A stretch of DNA of 64,000 nt. Origin: Paramarasmius palmivorus (Eukaryota > Basidiomycota > Agaricomycetes > Agaricales > Marasmiaceae). The position numbers were made by a program, and so were the translations under genes. Positions 14,150-25,050 of the stretch are shown here, one piece after another. The notes under the pieces were generated by a model that was not told the origin of the DNA, did no database searches, and saw only the letters and a list, made by a program, of their open reading frames with translations. Position 1 is the first letter of the stretch; each line of letters starts with the position of its first letter. The DNA lies in assembly GCA_037176845.1 (NCBI GenBank), contig JAYKXP010000099.1:113701-177700 (forward strand). Reading direction: 5' to 3'.

Positions 14150-17018
14150 GCCCCAAGTGCGAAGTGACGGTTGAAGGCAAAGGGAGGCTTGGGGTGAAGA
14201 TGAACCAGTCGGCTCACTTATTGTGGAGCTACCAATCACCCTACAAATTATATAACAAAACATCGCTCCTTTCACCTCTCCTTTTTCTGTATTCTTTCCT
14301 TTCTTTCTCCCTCTATTTCTCTTGCCGGATTCATCGCCTTTTGGTTCAAGAGTCTGCTTGTCCTGGTAGACCTATTCTTACCTGCTTGTTACATGTAATT
14401 CATTCTTAGTGAACCCTTTTTCTTTCAGCGCCGCCCATTCCTGACGTCACTAACAGGTTGCCGCATATTTCCGACCGTGAACCAGCTCAGGCGAGAGAAT
14501 ATTCACCCGATGTCCATGTTCCAAATTTCGAGGTCTTCATTTCTCTGGCTCCAGTGTAATACGTGTTTGCCAAGATCCACCCGCCCTAATATCCCTTGTT
14601 TCAACAAATCCCACACCACAAACGGAGACATTCCCTAATATCTCTCCTCCGCCCTCGGAACGGAAATTCTTCGAGGAACACCGTTTCTATACGTGTACAC
14701 GTCTACACAGCTCGTTCCTGTAGATCTACGGACATTTGCGGCTTCACTATACTGCACTCTCACGACTAAACACCCATTCGATACTCGACAATCAACGCTT
14801 GTGATGCGGGGGTGGCAGCTTGCTCCACTTCTAGGCACCAGGAACATCCCAGCGCAAAACGTCTCTTTGGTCTTCCGAGGCCGTTGTTCATCTGATTGAC
14901 TCTGTGCATGTGCCTGAGAGCCCTTATGCCTAAACAACTAAAATGCTTGTGGTGTCTGGCCGTTTGCTATAAAGGAATTTCAATATGGCTGTCCGCGTGT
15001 GCAAGAAGCGATAACAGTGACACGTCGGGAACAGTGCACTTACGCGGTAAACCTCCAAGGACCTAGTCTCCGCCCCGGAACGTGTTGAGTTGGCACGTAT
15101 GCAATAGCACATTCCAGTCACAAGCGATTCAACCAACCCCACGCCAAACTCATGAAGTGAGAACGGTCTTCTTTGGGCATTGGAGACTGTGAAACGAGTG
15201 AGTTAAAGCAGATGACCTTCTCCTTCCCGTTCGTCGTGATCCCATTGATGACGACCTCGCGGCAAACAGACACCCACGCAAAACCGGAACAGAAGCGTAA
15301 GGGTTGGCATTGATAAGTCGGATTGAAAAGACCTCGGTCATGAACAGCTCGCGAACTTCTTGTCTTCTTGTACGCGTGGGTTTTCATACTTCTACTCGGT
15401 GGTGGAGGTACCTCGTCGCGTCTTGGGCAGCGTTAGTGCAGGCGATTGTCCATTTGCTAAGTATGAACCTTGATCGGTTTGCCGGAACGAAACGGTCGAT
15501 TTTGAACCTTTTTGAACTCAGTGAAGCTCGGCTCGTGTCGATGCCTGCCGTGTCGAGATGTTCCTATCACCAGGATGGTGCAATTTGGCATTTAGCTGTG
15601 CTCTGAGAATGAATGGCAGGATGGGTTTGACAGAATACATACCTGAAGCTAACGTTGATGCAGAGTCTAGACCGCAAGTTCGTCCTATGAACTCAATTGC
15701 CCCACTAACTTCGGGGAACTGACAAGGTCTCGGGGTCCGCTCCAGTTATCGATGGCTCATTGAATGTTGAGACGCGTATTGCACATGTCCGAGAACGCCG
15801 CTGCTGCTCGGCAGTCATGTGCTTGAAGCTTCCTGTAAGAATTTCCTGGATAGAATGATGTCCGTACGTCTCGGTGGGACGTATACTAACCAATGCACAA
15901 TGGCCGCACAGTCAGTAATTAGGTGCATAACCGAGCAAAGGCAGTGAAAACGCCAAATATGATCACATCCAATGGCTAGGCAATCTAACAAGGTCAATTT
16001 CGGCTTGATAGACGATCTATATCACTGTCAGAATGAATTTTTCATTGCAGAGTTGAATTGATAAGATCGCCCTGACCTTGAGAGCTTCGGAATTCTCCTG
16101 CGCCGCGGTCGACGGGTTCTCAAGACAGACAAAGTCTTTCGGCCTAATTCATTCCTGTGTTATCTTCAATCTCCTTATCGTAGCCCAATACGAAGTGCAA
16201 TTTGGAGTCCTCGAAAGGATATCTATTCGTAGAAAGAAACCTTCACAAGGACATGATTAAACGGCTCGAGGCTCGAGAAGAGAAAAAACGTGCCTAATCC
16301 TAATTCGCCAACGTCTGTTCCTTCATGGAGCTGCTCCGCCGACACATCTGTAGGCTATGGCCCTGCTACATGCGGAATGGCACCTTCAATATTGGAGTAG
16401 ATTAACTCGCTTGGGATGTCTTCGGTTCGGAGGTCTTCGGAGTGTAAGAATTTACTCATGCCAATGGATTTGAGTCTAGTGTCCAGCGTTTGGGAAGCAA
16501 CAGCCGTGTAGGCATGATGAGCATGAACTTCACTATAACTTCACCATAAGAATCAATGAAAGAAGGTGAGAAATAGGACAGACCAGGAAATGGAATGGAA
16601 TAGTCAGAGGAATGGCATACCAGACAACCCAATTGTGCCACTCCTAGCCTTCGGTCCCGTCAACCCCTAATAGTAAACCAACGATCGAGTCGGTTTACAA
16701 GCATCTTACCAATCATTTTCCAGCGCTTTGTCTTTGTTCCATCCCTGATAATTGAGGGTACGTCGACGTACAGCTGACACCTCTTCCCAGGACGAAGCCC
16801 CTCGTTCATGCTCGTGGGCGCGCGTTGGAGCTCAGCAATTGGAAATTGGAGCTCGATTTTCCTCTCTAAGACCAATGTAACGGCAGAGACGGGAGGATCA
16901 AAGAGAAATTCGAGGCAAGTCGCGATAGGTGGTGGAAGCGGAGAACAGGGAAGACATTAAGACTCCTCCGTTTTACAGACGTTTTCCCAAATCATAAATG
17001 AAATAAATGCTAGGGGCT
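14150..17018. other. Long stretch with no supportable gene
   Basis: Nearly 2.9 kb with only short frames. On the minus strand, 15118-15387 and 15705-15997 give fragments (for example VICFNSLVSQSPMPKEDRS and VSGAIEFIGRTCG) that look coding-like, but I could not join them or assign a family. They may be a decayed gene. The part next to 14150 should be the promoter of the RNA-binding protein gene. Confidence 0.4.
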
Positions 17019-17863
17019 TTACATGAAAATCGGTAAAACACCAAGAGCTTCATAATAAGAAGGGTAAAGGTAATCATATCCAAAGAGAGTCATCGGAGTA
17101 TGTGGTAGGATCACAGTGCGAATATTTGGTTGGAAGTTCGTAGAGTGGAAAGGGTTGATGAAATGTATAGGGGAAACGGCACATTCCTCATCGCTACATG
17201 CATCATCGCTTGGGTATAGTGTCTTGACGATCTCCTGCCAATCTTCGTCGGTGAACTTCGACGTGTTGATAACATACTCCTCTGCGAGTTGCTGAAGGTA
17301 CAACCCTGCGCACAAATTGGGATTATGGTCAGTGGTTTCTGCATGTTCTTCCATCTGGGAATTTGGCGTATTGGGAGTGTCCGGATCCTGAAACTCGGAG
17401 TCATGAAAGTAGGCCCGTGTCAGGTCATCCTCATCCTCCCCCTGCTGCCGGGAACTTGATTCTACACTAGGCGTGCGCGGGTCAAGGGTAGATTGTGCAG
17501 TAGTCTCTAGACGACACACTTCATTCTGACCCGGGGTGTGGTTCGAGTCCACCTGGAGCAAAGGCGTGTAAGTTATATCATTATGGCCTAGATGAAAGAC
17601 GCGTCTAATTGTACCTGATCTTCATGTTCATGGGCCTCCGAAGGTCTTGTCCCGATGTCAGATTTGTCACAAAGCATAGGCCGTGCCATGTTCATGAGAT
17701 TGTTCCCAGTAAAGGAATTGGCGAGCAAAGGGATGGGTCGCGTCGTTGGAAGGTCCGATGGTGTGCGTGAAGGGTATGTCGCAAAGTTGGCTTCCAGAGT
17801 CTCATTTTCCAAGTCTATCCGTTTTCGCTTTTCACCTCTCTGTTTCTGCTTCATTTCGTCCAT
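17019..17863 (-). CDS. Hypothetical protein, acidic, probable nuclear localisation signal
   Basis: Two exons join cleanly. MDEMKQKQRGEKRKRIDLEN... to HEHEDQ (17863 to about 17609) is followed by a 62-bp GT-AG intron, then VDSNHTPGQNEVCRLE... to the TAA at 17019. The product is 260 residues. The N-terminus has a basic cluster (RGEKRKR) that could be a nuclear localisation signal. The middle is acidic and Ser/Thr/Pro-rich (QGEDEDDLTRAYF). The C-terminus is rich in Tyr, Phe and Pro (LFGYDYLYPSYYEALG). No known domain is recognisable. A regulatory or transcription-associated role is possible but unproven. Confidence 0.55.
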
Positions 17864-18153
17864 AGATGTTGAAGGAGTAAGGGTGCAAGGTAGAAAACGT
17901 GAAAGATGGTGGGTCTTGAGCCACCATTAGTGGGAGAGGAAGAGGAACCAAGTAATGGAGACGTTCTTCGTTCTTGTACCGTACATCTTCTTTATGTACC
18001 GGGTCCTTTGTAGGATATTATTGTCCCTTTGGAATGCTGAGGGCCACTGATCCAACCCTTACTCGCTGGTAGACAAAGATTAGCATATTCACTATGGATA
18101 CCGTTGGACCACGCACTAAAGCTTCAAGACCATTCGCGGATGGTCCACCTCGT

Positions 18154-18767
18154 TCAGTCGATTTCCATCGCATCTTTCGTACTGATTCCCAAACTGCATG
18201 ACGAAGCGACAATTTGACCGCCCACATCCATCGCATCCTGCATGACGGCAGCGGTGATGAGGTCGACAGTGTGCGTACCATTCATTATCATTCCATCCTT
18301 GTTGAGAGAATCTGCTACAGTATGCGTAGATAAGTTAACAAGGAAAAGAAGCTGTAGTGGGACATGTAACTTGCCATCTGTCATGATTCCTTCGAAGCGT
18401 CCGGACTCGCCATCCTTTACTGTGAATAATTGCTCCGAAGAATCGAACTCCGTCATGCTGGGGTTGAATCCATTGAGGACATGGAACCGCCGCATGTCAT
18501 CGTAGGCATCGTAGTCCCACTTATGATGCAAAATCTGTATGCCGCATGTAAGCGAAGGAAGACCTAATGCTCTTGTCGTTTTCACCGTAGATGCTTGTTG
18601 TACTGATGCTGTGACGAGCATTGATCTTTTGCCAAAACTGATCCCTTCTTCGGGCAACTTGCACGACACCAACAATCTCGGTGAGTTCTACGGTCTTTTT
18701 GATGTTCACTTCCCCGGTTGGCACCGGCGTATACTGCATGCTCAGTTTTTATCCCAATGCCACTCAA
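18154..18767 (-). pseudogene. Decayed member of the VPTGxVxIKKT agaric family
   Basis: Minus-strand frames contain PVPTGEVNIKKTVELTEIV with RRRDQFWQKINARHSIS (about 18735-18590), then LGLPSLTCGIQILHHKWDYD with AYDDMRRFHVLNG (about 18555-18470). Both blocks match the gene at 4862-7000 (VPTGRVFIKKT..., LPSFTLRI...AWWNYNAYD). The central part of the family (LFGY, PALIFYD, ELW blocks) is missing, so the copy is internally deleted. Remaining reading frames are in different phases, and the C-terminal 80 residues do not resemble the family. Confidence 0.6.
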
Positions 18768-19559
18768 GGAAGATAATCAGCGCACCTCATCCCAGATCGT
18801 CAATCCTTTATCTCTTTCTTCCTGACGCATGCACTGTACAAAATTGATCCTGCCCAACAGTCGACAATCATTGCAATACTGAAATTGGATGAACCCAGCA
18901 GGAAAGACATGGTAGGGGACATGGAAAAGGAGATCCGTGGGCTGCGATATCGCTGAGCCTTAAGCTTCGAGTTTGAATGTAAAGATGAACCATGTTGAAC
19001 TCGTAAACCACGGTGACAGCCATACTTGACAAGCAAATGATATTCAGCATACGCATTGTAGAACTATATGGAATCGTGACTGCACCTTAATGAGCTGTGT
19101 TCGAGCTCAATAACCGGACTTCAACGCTTCACAGCCCCCATTTTCTATGCTGGAGTAGATCCTTAACGTGATTTTCGGCATGATAGAATGTGTCGAAAGG
19201 ACAACAAATTTCGATGACGTTCTCGTGCTGGAACACATGGGCACATACCCTCTGCTCTGCACCTTCACCTCTACTTTGCGGCCCCGGCCCATATCCTACA
19301 TGGTTCACCATTAATTCTGAGTTGTGGACAGTAAATGTGCGGCGAGGGAATGTTTGGGGGATGTCATGATGGATGTTGCACTCAAGACGTCGAAGAGTCA
19401 GACGCGGGTTTTCACGCAGATGCCTACGAGTTACGAGCGCTGATGTCTACCTTAGCCTAGTGGAGACTACCTCCGAGTCCAAAGTTTCTTTGTTAGGTCG
19501 AACATTACAGCGAAGTACTACTACATGGCCAAACACCTTCTCTGTATCTCTACTATGAT

Positions 19560-20865
19560 GCGACAGCTTCATCGACGGGGAGCCTTATGTCGCCGTGTAG
19601 TGCTCAAATAGCTCTGGTCATCAGTCCAAGTCTTCAGCTTGGAGCTCCTTGTTCTCAAAGTCAGCCATGGGCCCTTAGAGACAGTCTGGGACTCACATCG
19701 ATCGTCTTCATCCCTCGTTGGTATGCGAATTTCCTCGACAACAGGTCGTCATCAATATCCATCACGACAGGTATGCCCTCGGTCGGATGGGGACAGTCCG
19801 GACATCCTGAGCACGGCCGATCAATGAAGACAATATTGGTTGGATTGATGTCTCCGTGTAGAAAGTTTGCATTGTACATTCCTTCCAGACCTACATAGGT
19901 GACATGAACCGTCTTCTAACAGCTCGATAACAGAAAGCAGCCCGACCTCGAATTGCGCCAGCAAGGCCGGTTAGAATAGTCCGCATGGTCATCTTCTCGA
20001 GCTCCAAAATGGAGTGTCTGGCACCTCCAATTACGATCCGTTGATGAACGGCAGGGTGGTCGTCGCTGGATGAGAGAGTTTGGACGAGCTGTCGGCCTAT
20101 TACATTGCGTATAGTGACAAAAGACACGACCATATCTTTCCAATGCTACTTTTTTCTGAAGCTATCAGAAGCTTCCATAGTGATAGCAGTGAGGTACGCA
20201 CTTGGTACAGACCCAATACTTCCGATGACACTACAATGTTGCCACTACGAGACAAAAAACGTACTGATGTTCCTCTGCGAGACATAGCAAATGACACAGC
20301 GGGGCCAGTGCATGGAATGATATGAAGAGGGTTTCCTGATCCAAAACTCTGTTGCCTCGATCAGCACTTTTGCAGCTGGTCAACCAGAATCGAGGCTTAC
20401 CGACGTCCCTCCGTCAATGCTTTCCCGAGGCTCTAAGGCAAACCCACAATTGTCCTTCCTACTCACGAAAGAAGGGTCAGGCTCGAAAATCGTGAACGTA
20501 GCGTCGGTGTCATCCTGTAGGCAGCAAGTTGAGATTTTGATTCCTTCAAATTTTCCACCTATAAGTTCGTCGTATCTTTGCATGACACGTTCAAAGAGTG
20601 CCTCTACATCTGTATCCTTTCCTGTATCAAACGATCCTTGCTGGAGAATGAGACGGCTTTCCTCCGCGGTAGTGTTCGAACTATCGAAAATAGCGAGAAT
20701 GTCTTGCACTTTGTAAGAGATTGGGTAAGACCATTCGCGAGGAATTTCGCGTCTTGCTTCTTTTGAAGGCATCGGAGGCGTATTGAGTCCAAAGCTATCT
20801 GTTATAAAGAAACATGGCACGAGCACCAGCGCAATAGAAACAAGAGAGCAACAAAGGAACTTCAA
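19560..20865 (-). pseudogene. FunK1-like fungal protein kinase, degenerate or highly diverged
   Basis: Pieces on the minus strand follow FunK1 order. An N-terminal segment runs 20865-20380 and includes FTIFEPDPSFVSRKD. It is followed by VLIEATEFWIRKP and SFAMSRRGTSVRFLSRSGN (about 20300-20235). The catalytic part is RHSILELEKMTMRTILTGLA with, after a 56-bp intron, GMYNANFLHGDINPTNIVFID (about 19880-19818) and VVMDIDDDLL. The usual H-R-D is H-G-D and the DFD/DFG-like position reads MDID, so catalysis is doubtful. I could not find the C-lobe ('W..P.....K') or join all exons without stops, so a pseudogene is more likely than a live gene. FunK1 kinases are a large, often decaying family in Agaricomycetes. 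Confidence 0.55.
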
Positions 20866-21319
20866 TAAGCGCTGAACGTTGAACGACCAACTTGAGGGCA
20901 GGCTCCATGCTTTCAGCCGAGCGGCGACAGGTAGTCTCCTTCACCTTCATCATCCGGCGAGTTCCCGTGTCCATTAGGCTCGGGGTTATTGTGACCTTGT
21001 TTGCCATGAAATCTAAACAATGTTTGGGTTTCATTACCCTCTGCATGCAGCTTCCTAAGGGCTATGATTGAATCTCTGGAGTCACATGTATGGCAAGACC
21101 TCATCCTACTAGCTTCTAGTACTCCTTAGCGGTTTTGGGTCGACATTGCGGATCGGGCATCCGGAAAAACGTGGAACTACTATGTTTCTTAGCCTAAAAT
21201 TGAAGCTCACATAAGTTAAAGTAAGTTTGACATTCTTATCTTCCACTATCTCAGACAACCTACCCCGCTTTGCGTTCAAACTTCACCCTCAAGCCACAGC
21301 AGGTTCATTCGCATCAGAC

Positions 21320-22625
21320 ATGGCTTCTGCACGAATGTTCAGGGTCTTTATGCTCGGCTCTACGGGCTTCCTAGGATCTCAACTTCTTGTTGAACTTTCG
21401 CGCTCCGAAATCTATGCCAAGACGTTCCATATCAATGCCCTTCTTCGATCTGTCTCACAGGAGAGGGAATCTACCCTGAAAGGAGTCTATTCCGACCTGG
21501 AGATCGTTGAGGGCAGTCTTGACGATGAAGACATCATCGAAGAGCAGGCTTCCCAAGCAGATATTGTGATCAATTGCGCTAGTTCCGATAACGTGCACGC
21601 CGTTAGAGGTGAGGGTTGACAAGCTTGAACCATCAACCGAAGGCCTGATGACGTTCTAGCGACACTATCTGGACTCCGAACACGCTCTGCTCGACAGCCA
21701 GAAAATCCTCCGCTGTATATCCATGTCTCTGGTCTCGGCATTATCAGTGACAACTGTCGAGGCGAGGCTGTCGATGCCATCGAGTACAGTGACACAGACC
21801 TGGACCTTATGAGTTTACCTCCAAATAATCAGCACCTTCTATGCGATGTTCCTATTGTCCAGGCGGGTTCGAGACAGGAGAATCCCATACGCACAGCTAT
21901 CATCTTTCCGGGATGGATCTATGGCGCTGGAGAAGGTTTGTGTTCTCTACCCCGTAGCTTACTGAAATTATTAAGTAACATTTGATGTAGGCGTACAAAA
22001 AGTCACAGCCCCAATAAGGATCCTATTGACTCTCGCCCAGAGTGCGGGCTACCTCGGAACGTGGGGAAACGGCCACAATAGAATAAGCACTATCCATGTG
22101 AAGGATGCCGCGAACGCAATCATAACTCTTATGGACGCTGCCTTTTCAGGAAAAGCACTACAAGTAGGGAATGGAGCCGAGGAGTTGTGTAGGTTTTCCT
22201 GTTGAACCCGCAGACGCGTCGAGTGATATTATTCATAGATTTTTCGGTTAGCCAAGGGGAAGCGGTACGTCTTTCTGAGCTAACGGCTGAAATGGGCAAT
22301 GTAAGCTTTTCCTCACTCCTGTTTAGAGATGGTTCATTTCTTTCCAGATTTTGTATCGTAAAGGCGTGGTCACACTGCCAGGGTCGAGGCCATATCCCGA
22401 CGAGGTTCTGGCACCATCTGGGCACGGTACGATGTTTCCACTCCCTAGTCGCTCATGCAGACAAATAATTTTTGCTTAGCTGGTTGGTCCTTATTCGGAG
22501 GAAACCTTCTAGCGCGCCCTGAGAGGTTACTCAGGCTTGGTTGGCAGCCCACGGAAACAGCCAAGACGTCTCTAATGGGATCTCTGCCCGTGGAATTGGA
22601 GTATGCCATGCAGGCAAAGAAATAA
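21320..22625 (+). CDS. NAD(P)-binding Rossmann (SDR-like) protein, copy 1 of 3
   Basis: MASARMFRVFMLGSTGFLGSQ opens with a G-x-x-G-x-x-G nucleotide-binding motif. Then come DIVINCASSDN (end of exon 1), PPLYIHVSGLGIISDNCRGE, IRTAIIFPGWIYGAGEG, GYLGTWGNGHNRISTIHVKDA and LQVGNGAEELC. Three short exons close the gene: DFSVSQGEAVRLSELTAEMG, ILYRKGVVTLPGSRPYPDE, and AGWSLFGGNLLARPERLLRLG through to AMQAKK-stop at 22625. All exon joins keep the frame, so it looks functional. It is the same family and exon layout as the genes at 28033 and 30588, but the most diverged of the three. The family resembles atypical SDR/NmrA-like epimerases. I see no classical Y-x-x-x-K pair, so substrate and reaction are open. 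An upstream ATG at 21227 would add 31 residues; the paralogs support the later start. Confidence 0.8.
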
Positions 22626-22765
22626 TATTAATTGTCATACGTTGGGTGCCATTCATACAACTGCTGCACAGACGCAATATTATGTCGGTATCATATTTCG
22701 CTATGCTACTAAAGGATTAATACCCTATTCAGCACCTCTCGGAATCACGTACTTTCATCTTCAGC

Positions 22766-23284
22766 TCAGTTTACAAGCTCATAGGCTCTGAATTCGGCCG
22801 CCACCACCTTGCCCTGATCCACAACTATTCTTCCCTGTCCGACCAACACAGCAAAATTCATCCAGCCAAAGTCTTTGCTGGACGTATTGCAAGTAAACGT
22901 CTGAAAGATGTAGGCCTCCCCAAATTCAGAGGAGGTAGCGTTAGGATCACCAGAGAGGATTTCTCTGATCTTGTCATTAACATGTACGAATCCCCTGGCT
23001 TGGAACCTGAAAAGCTCCTGCGTATCGCCAACTGTTCGCTGAGCGAGTATGTTGATATCCACTGCGATGGCACCATACTCTGTGAAGGCAGTGGTGTAGT
23101 CTCCCCCTCCAGGCAACACCTTCAGGTGGAGTTGAGGGTGAGTCGACGGAGAAGCAGATTTAATGAACCCGCCAGTGGCTCCGAACCAGTCGACCTGTCC
23201 GAGGGGTGTGTCGCCCCCTGGAATAGCTGGTGCAAGGTCTATGTGGAAAGTCGCGACGTGATGAAGGTGAGGATGCTCAGGCAT
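22766..23284 (-). CDS. DUF3237 family protein, copy 1
   Basis: Single-exon frame of 172 residues starting MPEHPHLHHVATFHIDLAP and ending FRAYELVN-stop. It shares long blocks with the gene at 23960-24487: PQLHLKVL.GGGDY, FQ..GF.HVNDK..EI..GDP and SSEFGEA. It closes with a domain-end pattern of a GQGRI-type turn and a final strand, as in DUF3237 (UPF0311) beta-barrel proteins. No function is established for the domain. A start at 23389 would add a basic stretch, but the paralog starts at the equivalent of M23284. It is convergent with SDR copy 1 (141 bp between stops) and lies within the candidate peptide cluster region. Confidence 0.75.
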   Translation of the reverse strand: MPEHPHLHHVATFHIDLAPAIPGGDTPLGQVDWFGATGGFIKSASPSTHPQLHLKVLPGGGDYTTAFTEYGAIAVDINILAQRTVGDTQELFRFQARGFVHVNDKIREILSGDPNATSSEFGEAYIFQTFTCNTSSKDFGWMNFAVLVGQGRIVVDQGKVVAAEFRAYELVN

Positions 23285-23959
23285 GATGAGTGAAGTAGAG
23301 TACTGACGACACAGTGCCGGTAAATTGGTCGAGTCAACAGTTTTCTTGTGTCTTTTATACACTGACCTTGCACTGACCCAGGGACCCACGCAGGTGGTAT
23401 GCAGTGCTATCGGGAACGCTAATGTTGAGAAGAAGTTTAGTGACCGTTTTTCGGGAGCTACAAAAATCAGTAGACTAGAGCGTCCCGGGCTAAGCTGAAC
23501 GTATGTGGCGCAAATCCAATTGATTCGATTGCCACCCGTCCTCTTTCAAGTTCGTTGGAGCTGTCATGCATGTCGTAGCAGCCCAATCCATAGCCACAAG
23601 AATGAAGAGAGTGAACCACTTGAAGGTGACTTTCAAAGTCTTTTGTTATCGTGCTGAAGGGTTCAACTCCATTCTAGCGGGCAACCCGCGCTGACCGATA
23701 GCAAGCCCGACGCCACCCGGACTGCGGGTAAACGGGTGCTATTGGCAAGTAGCGCCACATCTAGGAACAAAATCACCCGACTCGGACTTCGCTGTTCATG
23801 ACGCTGTCCGATCGTTTCAGGATTTGTTAGCGTTTCCTATTCCGACTTATGACTACTAGATTACAGCGCTACAAACGTACAAATATAGTCTCGAATGTCA
23901 TGCTGTTGTTAAATCAGGCATCTATCTACATATATTCTAAGTTCTAGCTTCGGCGGGTC
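23285..23959. other. Spacer between the two DUF3237 genes
   Basis: No gene seen. It should contain the promoter of DUF3237 copy 1 and the 3' region of copy 2. A 'tttatac' element lies at about 23355-23361, upstream of copy 1 on the minus strand. Confidence 0.45.
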
Positions 23960-24487
23960 CTACTTTGCAACCATCTCATAAACCCTGATCTCGACCGCCA
24001 CCAACTTGCCCTGCCTCACAATCTGTCTACCTTGTCCAATCAAGATTGCGAAATTCATCCAAGCAAAGTCATCACTGGAGGTGTTGCATGTGATGTTGAT
24101 GTTGATGCCCGCCTCCCCAAATTCGGTGGAAGTGGCGTCAGGATCTCCGGCGAAGATTTTCGCGACTTTGTCATTGACATGCCCGAATCCATTGCCCTGG
24201 AATTTGAATAATTCCTGTTTGCCGTCGACTTCTCGCTGAGCAAACGTGCGGATATCCAGCGATACGACGTTATGCTCTGCGAAAGATGTGATGTAGTCTC
24301 CCCCTCCGGACAACACCTTCAGGTGGAGTTGGGGTTGAGCTGATGGGGAAGCAGAAGTGATGCTACCGCCAATGCCCTCGACCCAGCTTGCCTGTCCCCG
24401 AGGTGTATTGCCACCTGGAACAACAGGCGCAATGTCTATGTGGATATTTGCGACGTGATTGAGACGAGGATGAGGATGTGTGGCCAT
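23960..24487 (-). CDS. DUF3237 family protein, copy 2
   Basis: Single-exon frame of 175 residues starting MATHPHPRLNHVANIHIDIAP and ending IRVYEMVAK-stop. It is colinear with copy 1 along its whole length, with no large gaps, so the pair is a tandem duplication in the same orientation. The last third (CNTSSDDFAWMNFAILIGQG) is the best conserved part. It has no signal peptide or membrane segment, so it is probably cytosolic. It lies directly downstream of the repeat-peptide precursor, on the same strand, about 560 bp away. A role in modifying or binding that peptide is only a guess from position. Confidence 0.75.
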   Translation of the reverse strand: MATHPHPRLNHVANIHIDIAPVVPGGNTPRGQASWVEGIGGSITSASPSAQPQLHLKVLSGGGDYITSFAEHNVVSLDIRTFAQREVDGKQELFKFQGNGFGHVNDKVAKIFAGDPDATSTEFGEAGININITCNTSSDDFAWMNFAILIGQGRQIVRQGKLVAVEIRVYEMVAK

Positions 24488-25050
24488 TATCAGTTGAGGA
24501 TTAGGCTTGGAAGGTTGGAGTAATGGAGAAATATCTGAAAGGGTAGGCGCAACGCTGCTGTGTCGAAGTGATACACTGTCTTAGGTTTTATACGAAGAGT
24601 TATGCCTAGTCGGATGGACTCGGATGGCGTGAATAGGAGAAAGTCGCAAAGACGCGTTGTCGAAGGCTTTCAAAGCTTCGGCAAGTGCGCCAAATCCCCA
24701 ACTTGTGCTCTTTCATTGGGTGCCGCAAGACCAACGTCAGGGTACCAGGTATCTGACCAAGCTCTTTTGACAAACGGATGCTCCGAGTCTTTCCATCTCT
24801 AACTCGACGCGATATCCTTAAGGTTGATTGCCATCTATCGGTAAGTCCTGACCTCCGTGTCGCACAAAAGTACTTTCCTGACGCGTCGGAGCGCGAGCTG
24901 TCATCGGATGTAGCACAAAATGCAATAGAAGTCCTGGGGACCTGACACAGGCGTTCAGGAAATAGCACAATCCATCACGTTGAGATATACCCTAGGCCCT
25001 GGTGACACCTTGAAGTACACAACAGTCGTTTTCAAGAGGTCCATCTGGCC
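24488..25050. other. Intergenic region between DUF3237 copy 2 and the peptide precursor
   Basis: Contains the DUF3237 promoter and the 3' region of the precursor. A minus-strand frame at 24606-24968 has no recognisable features. No further copy of the 16-residue repeat is seen here. Confidence 0.45.
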
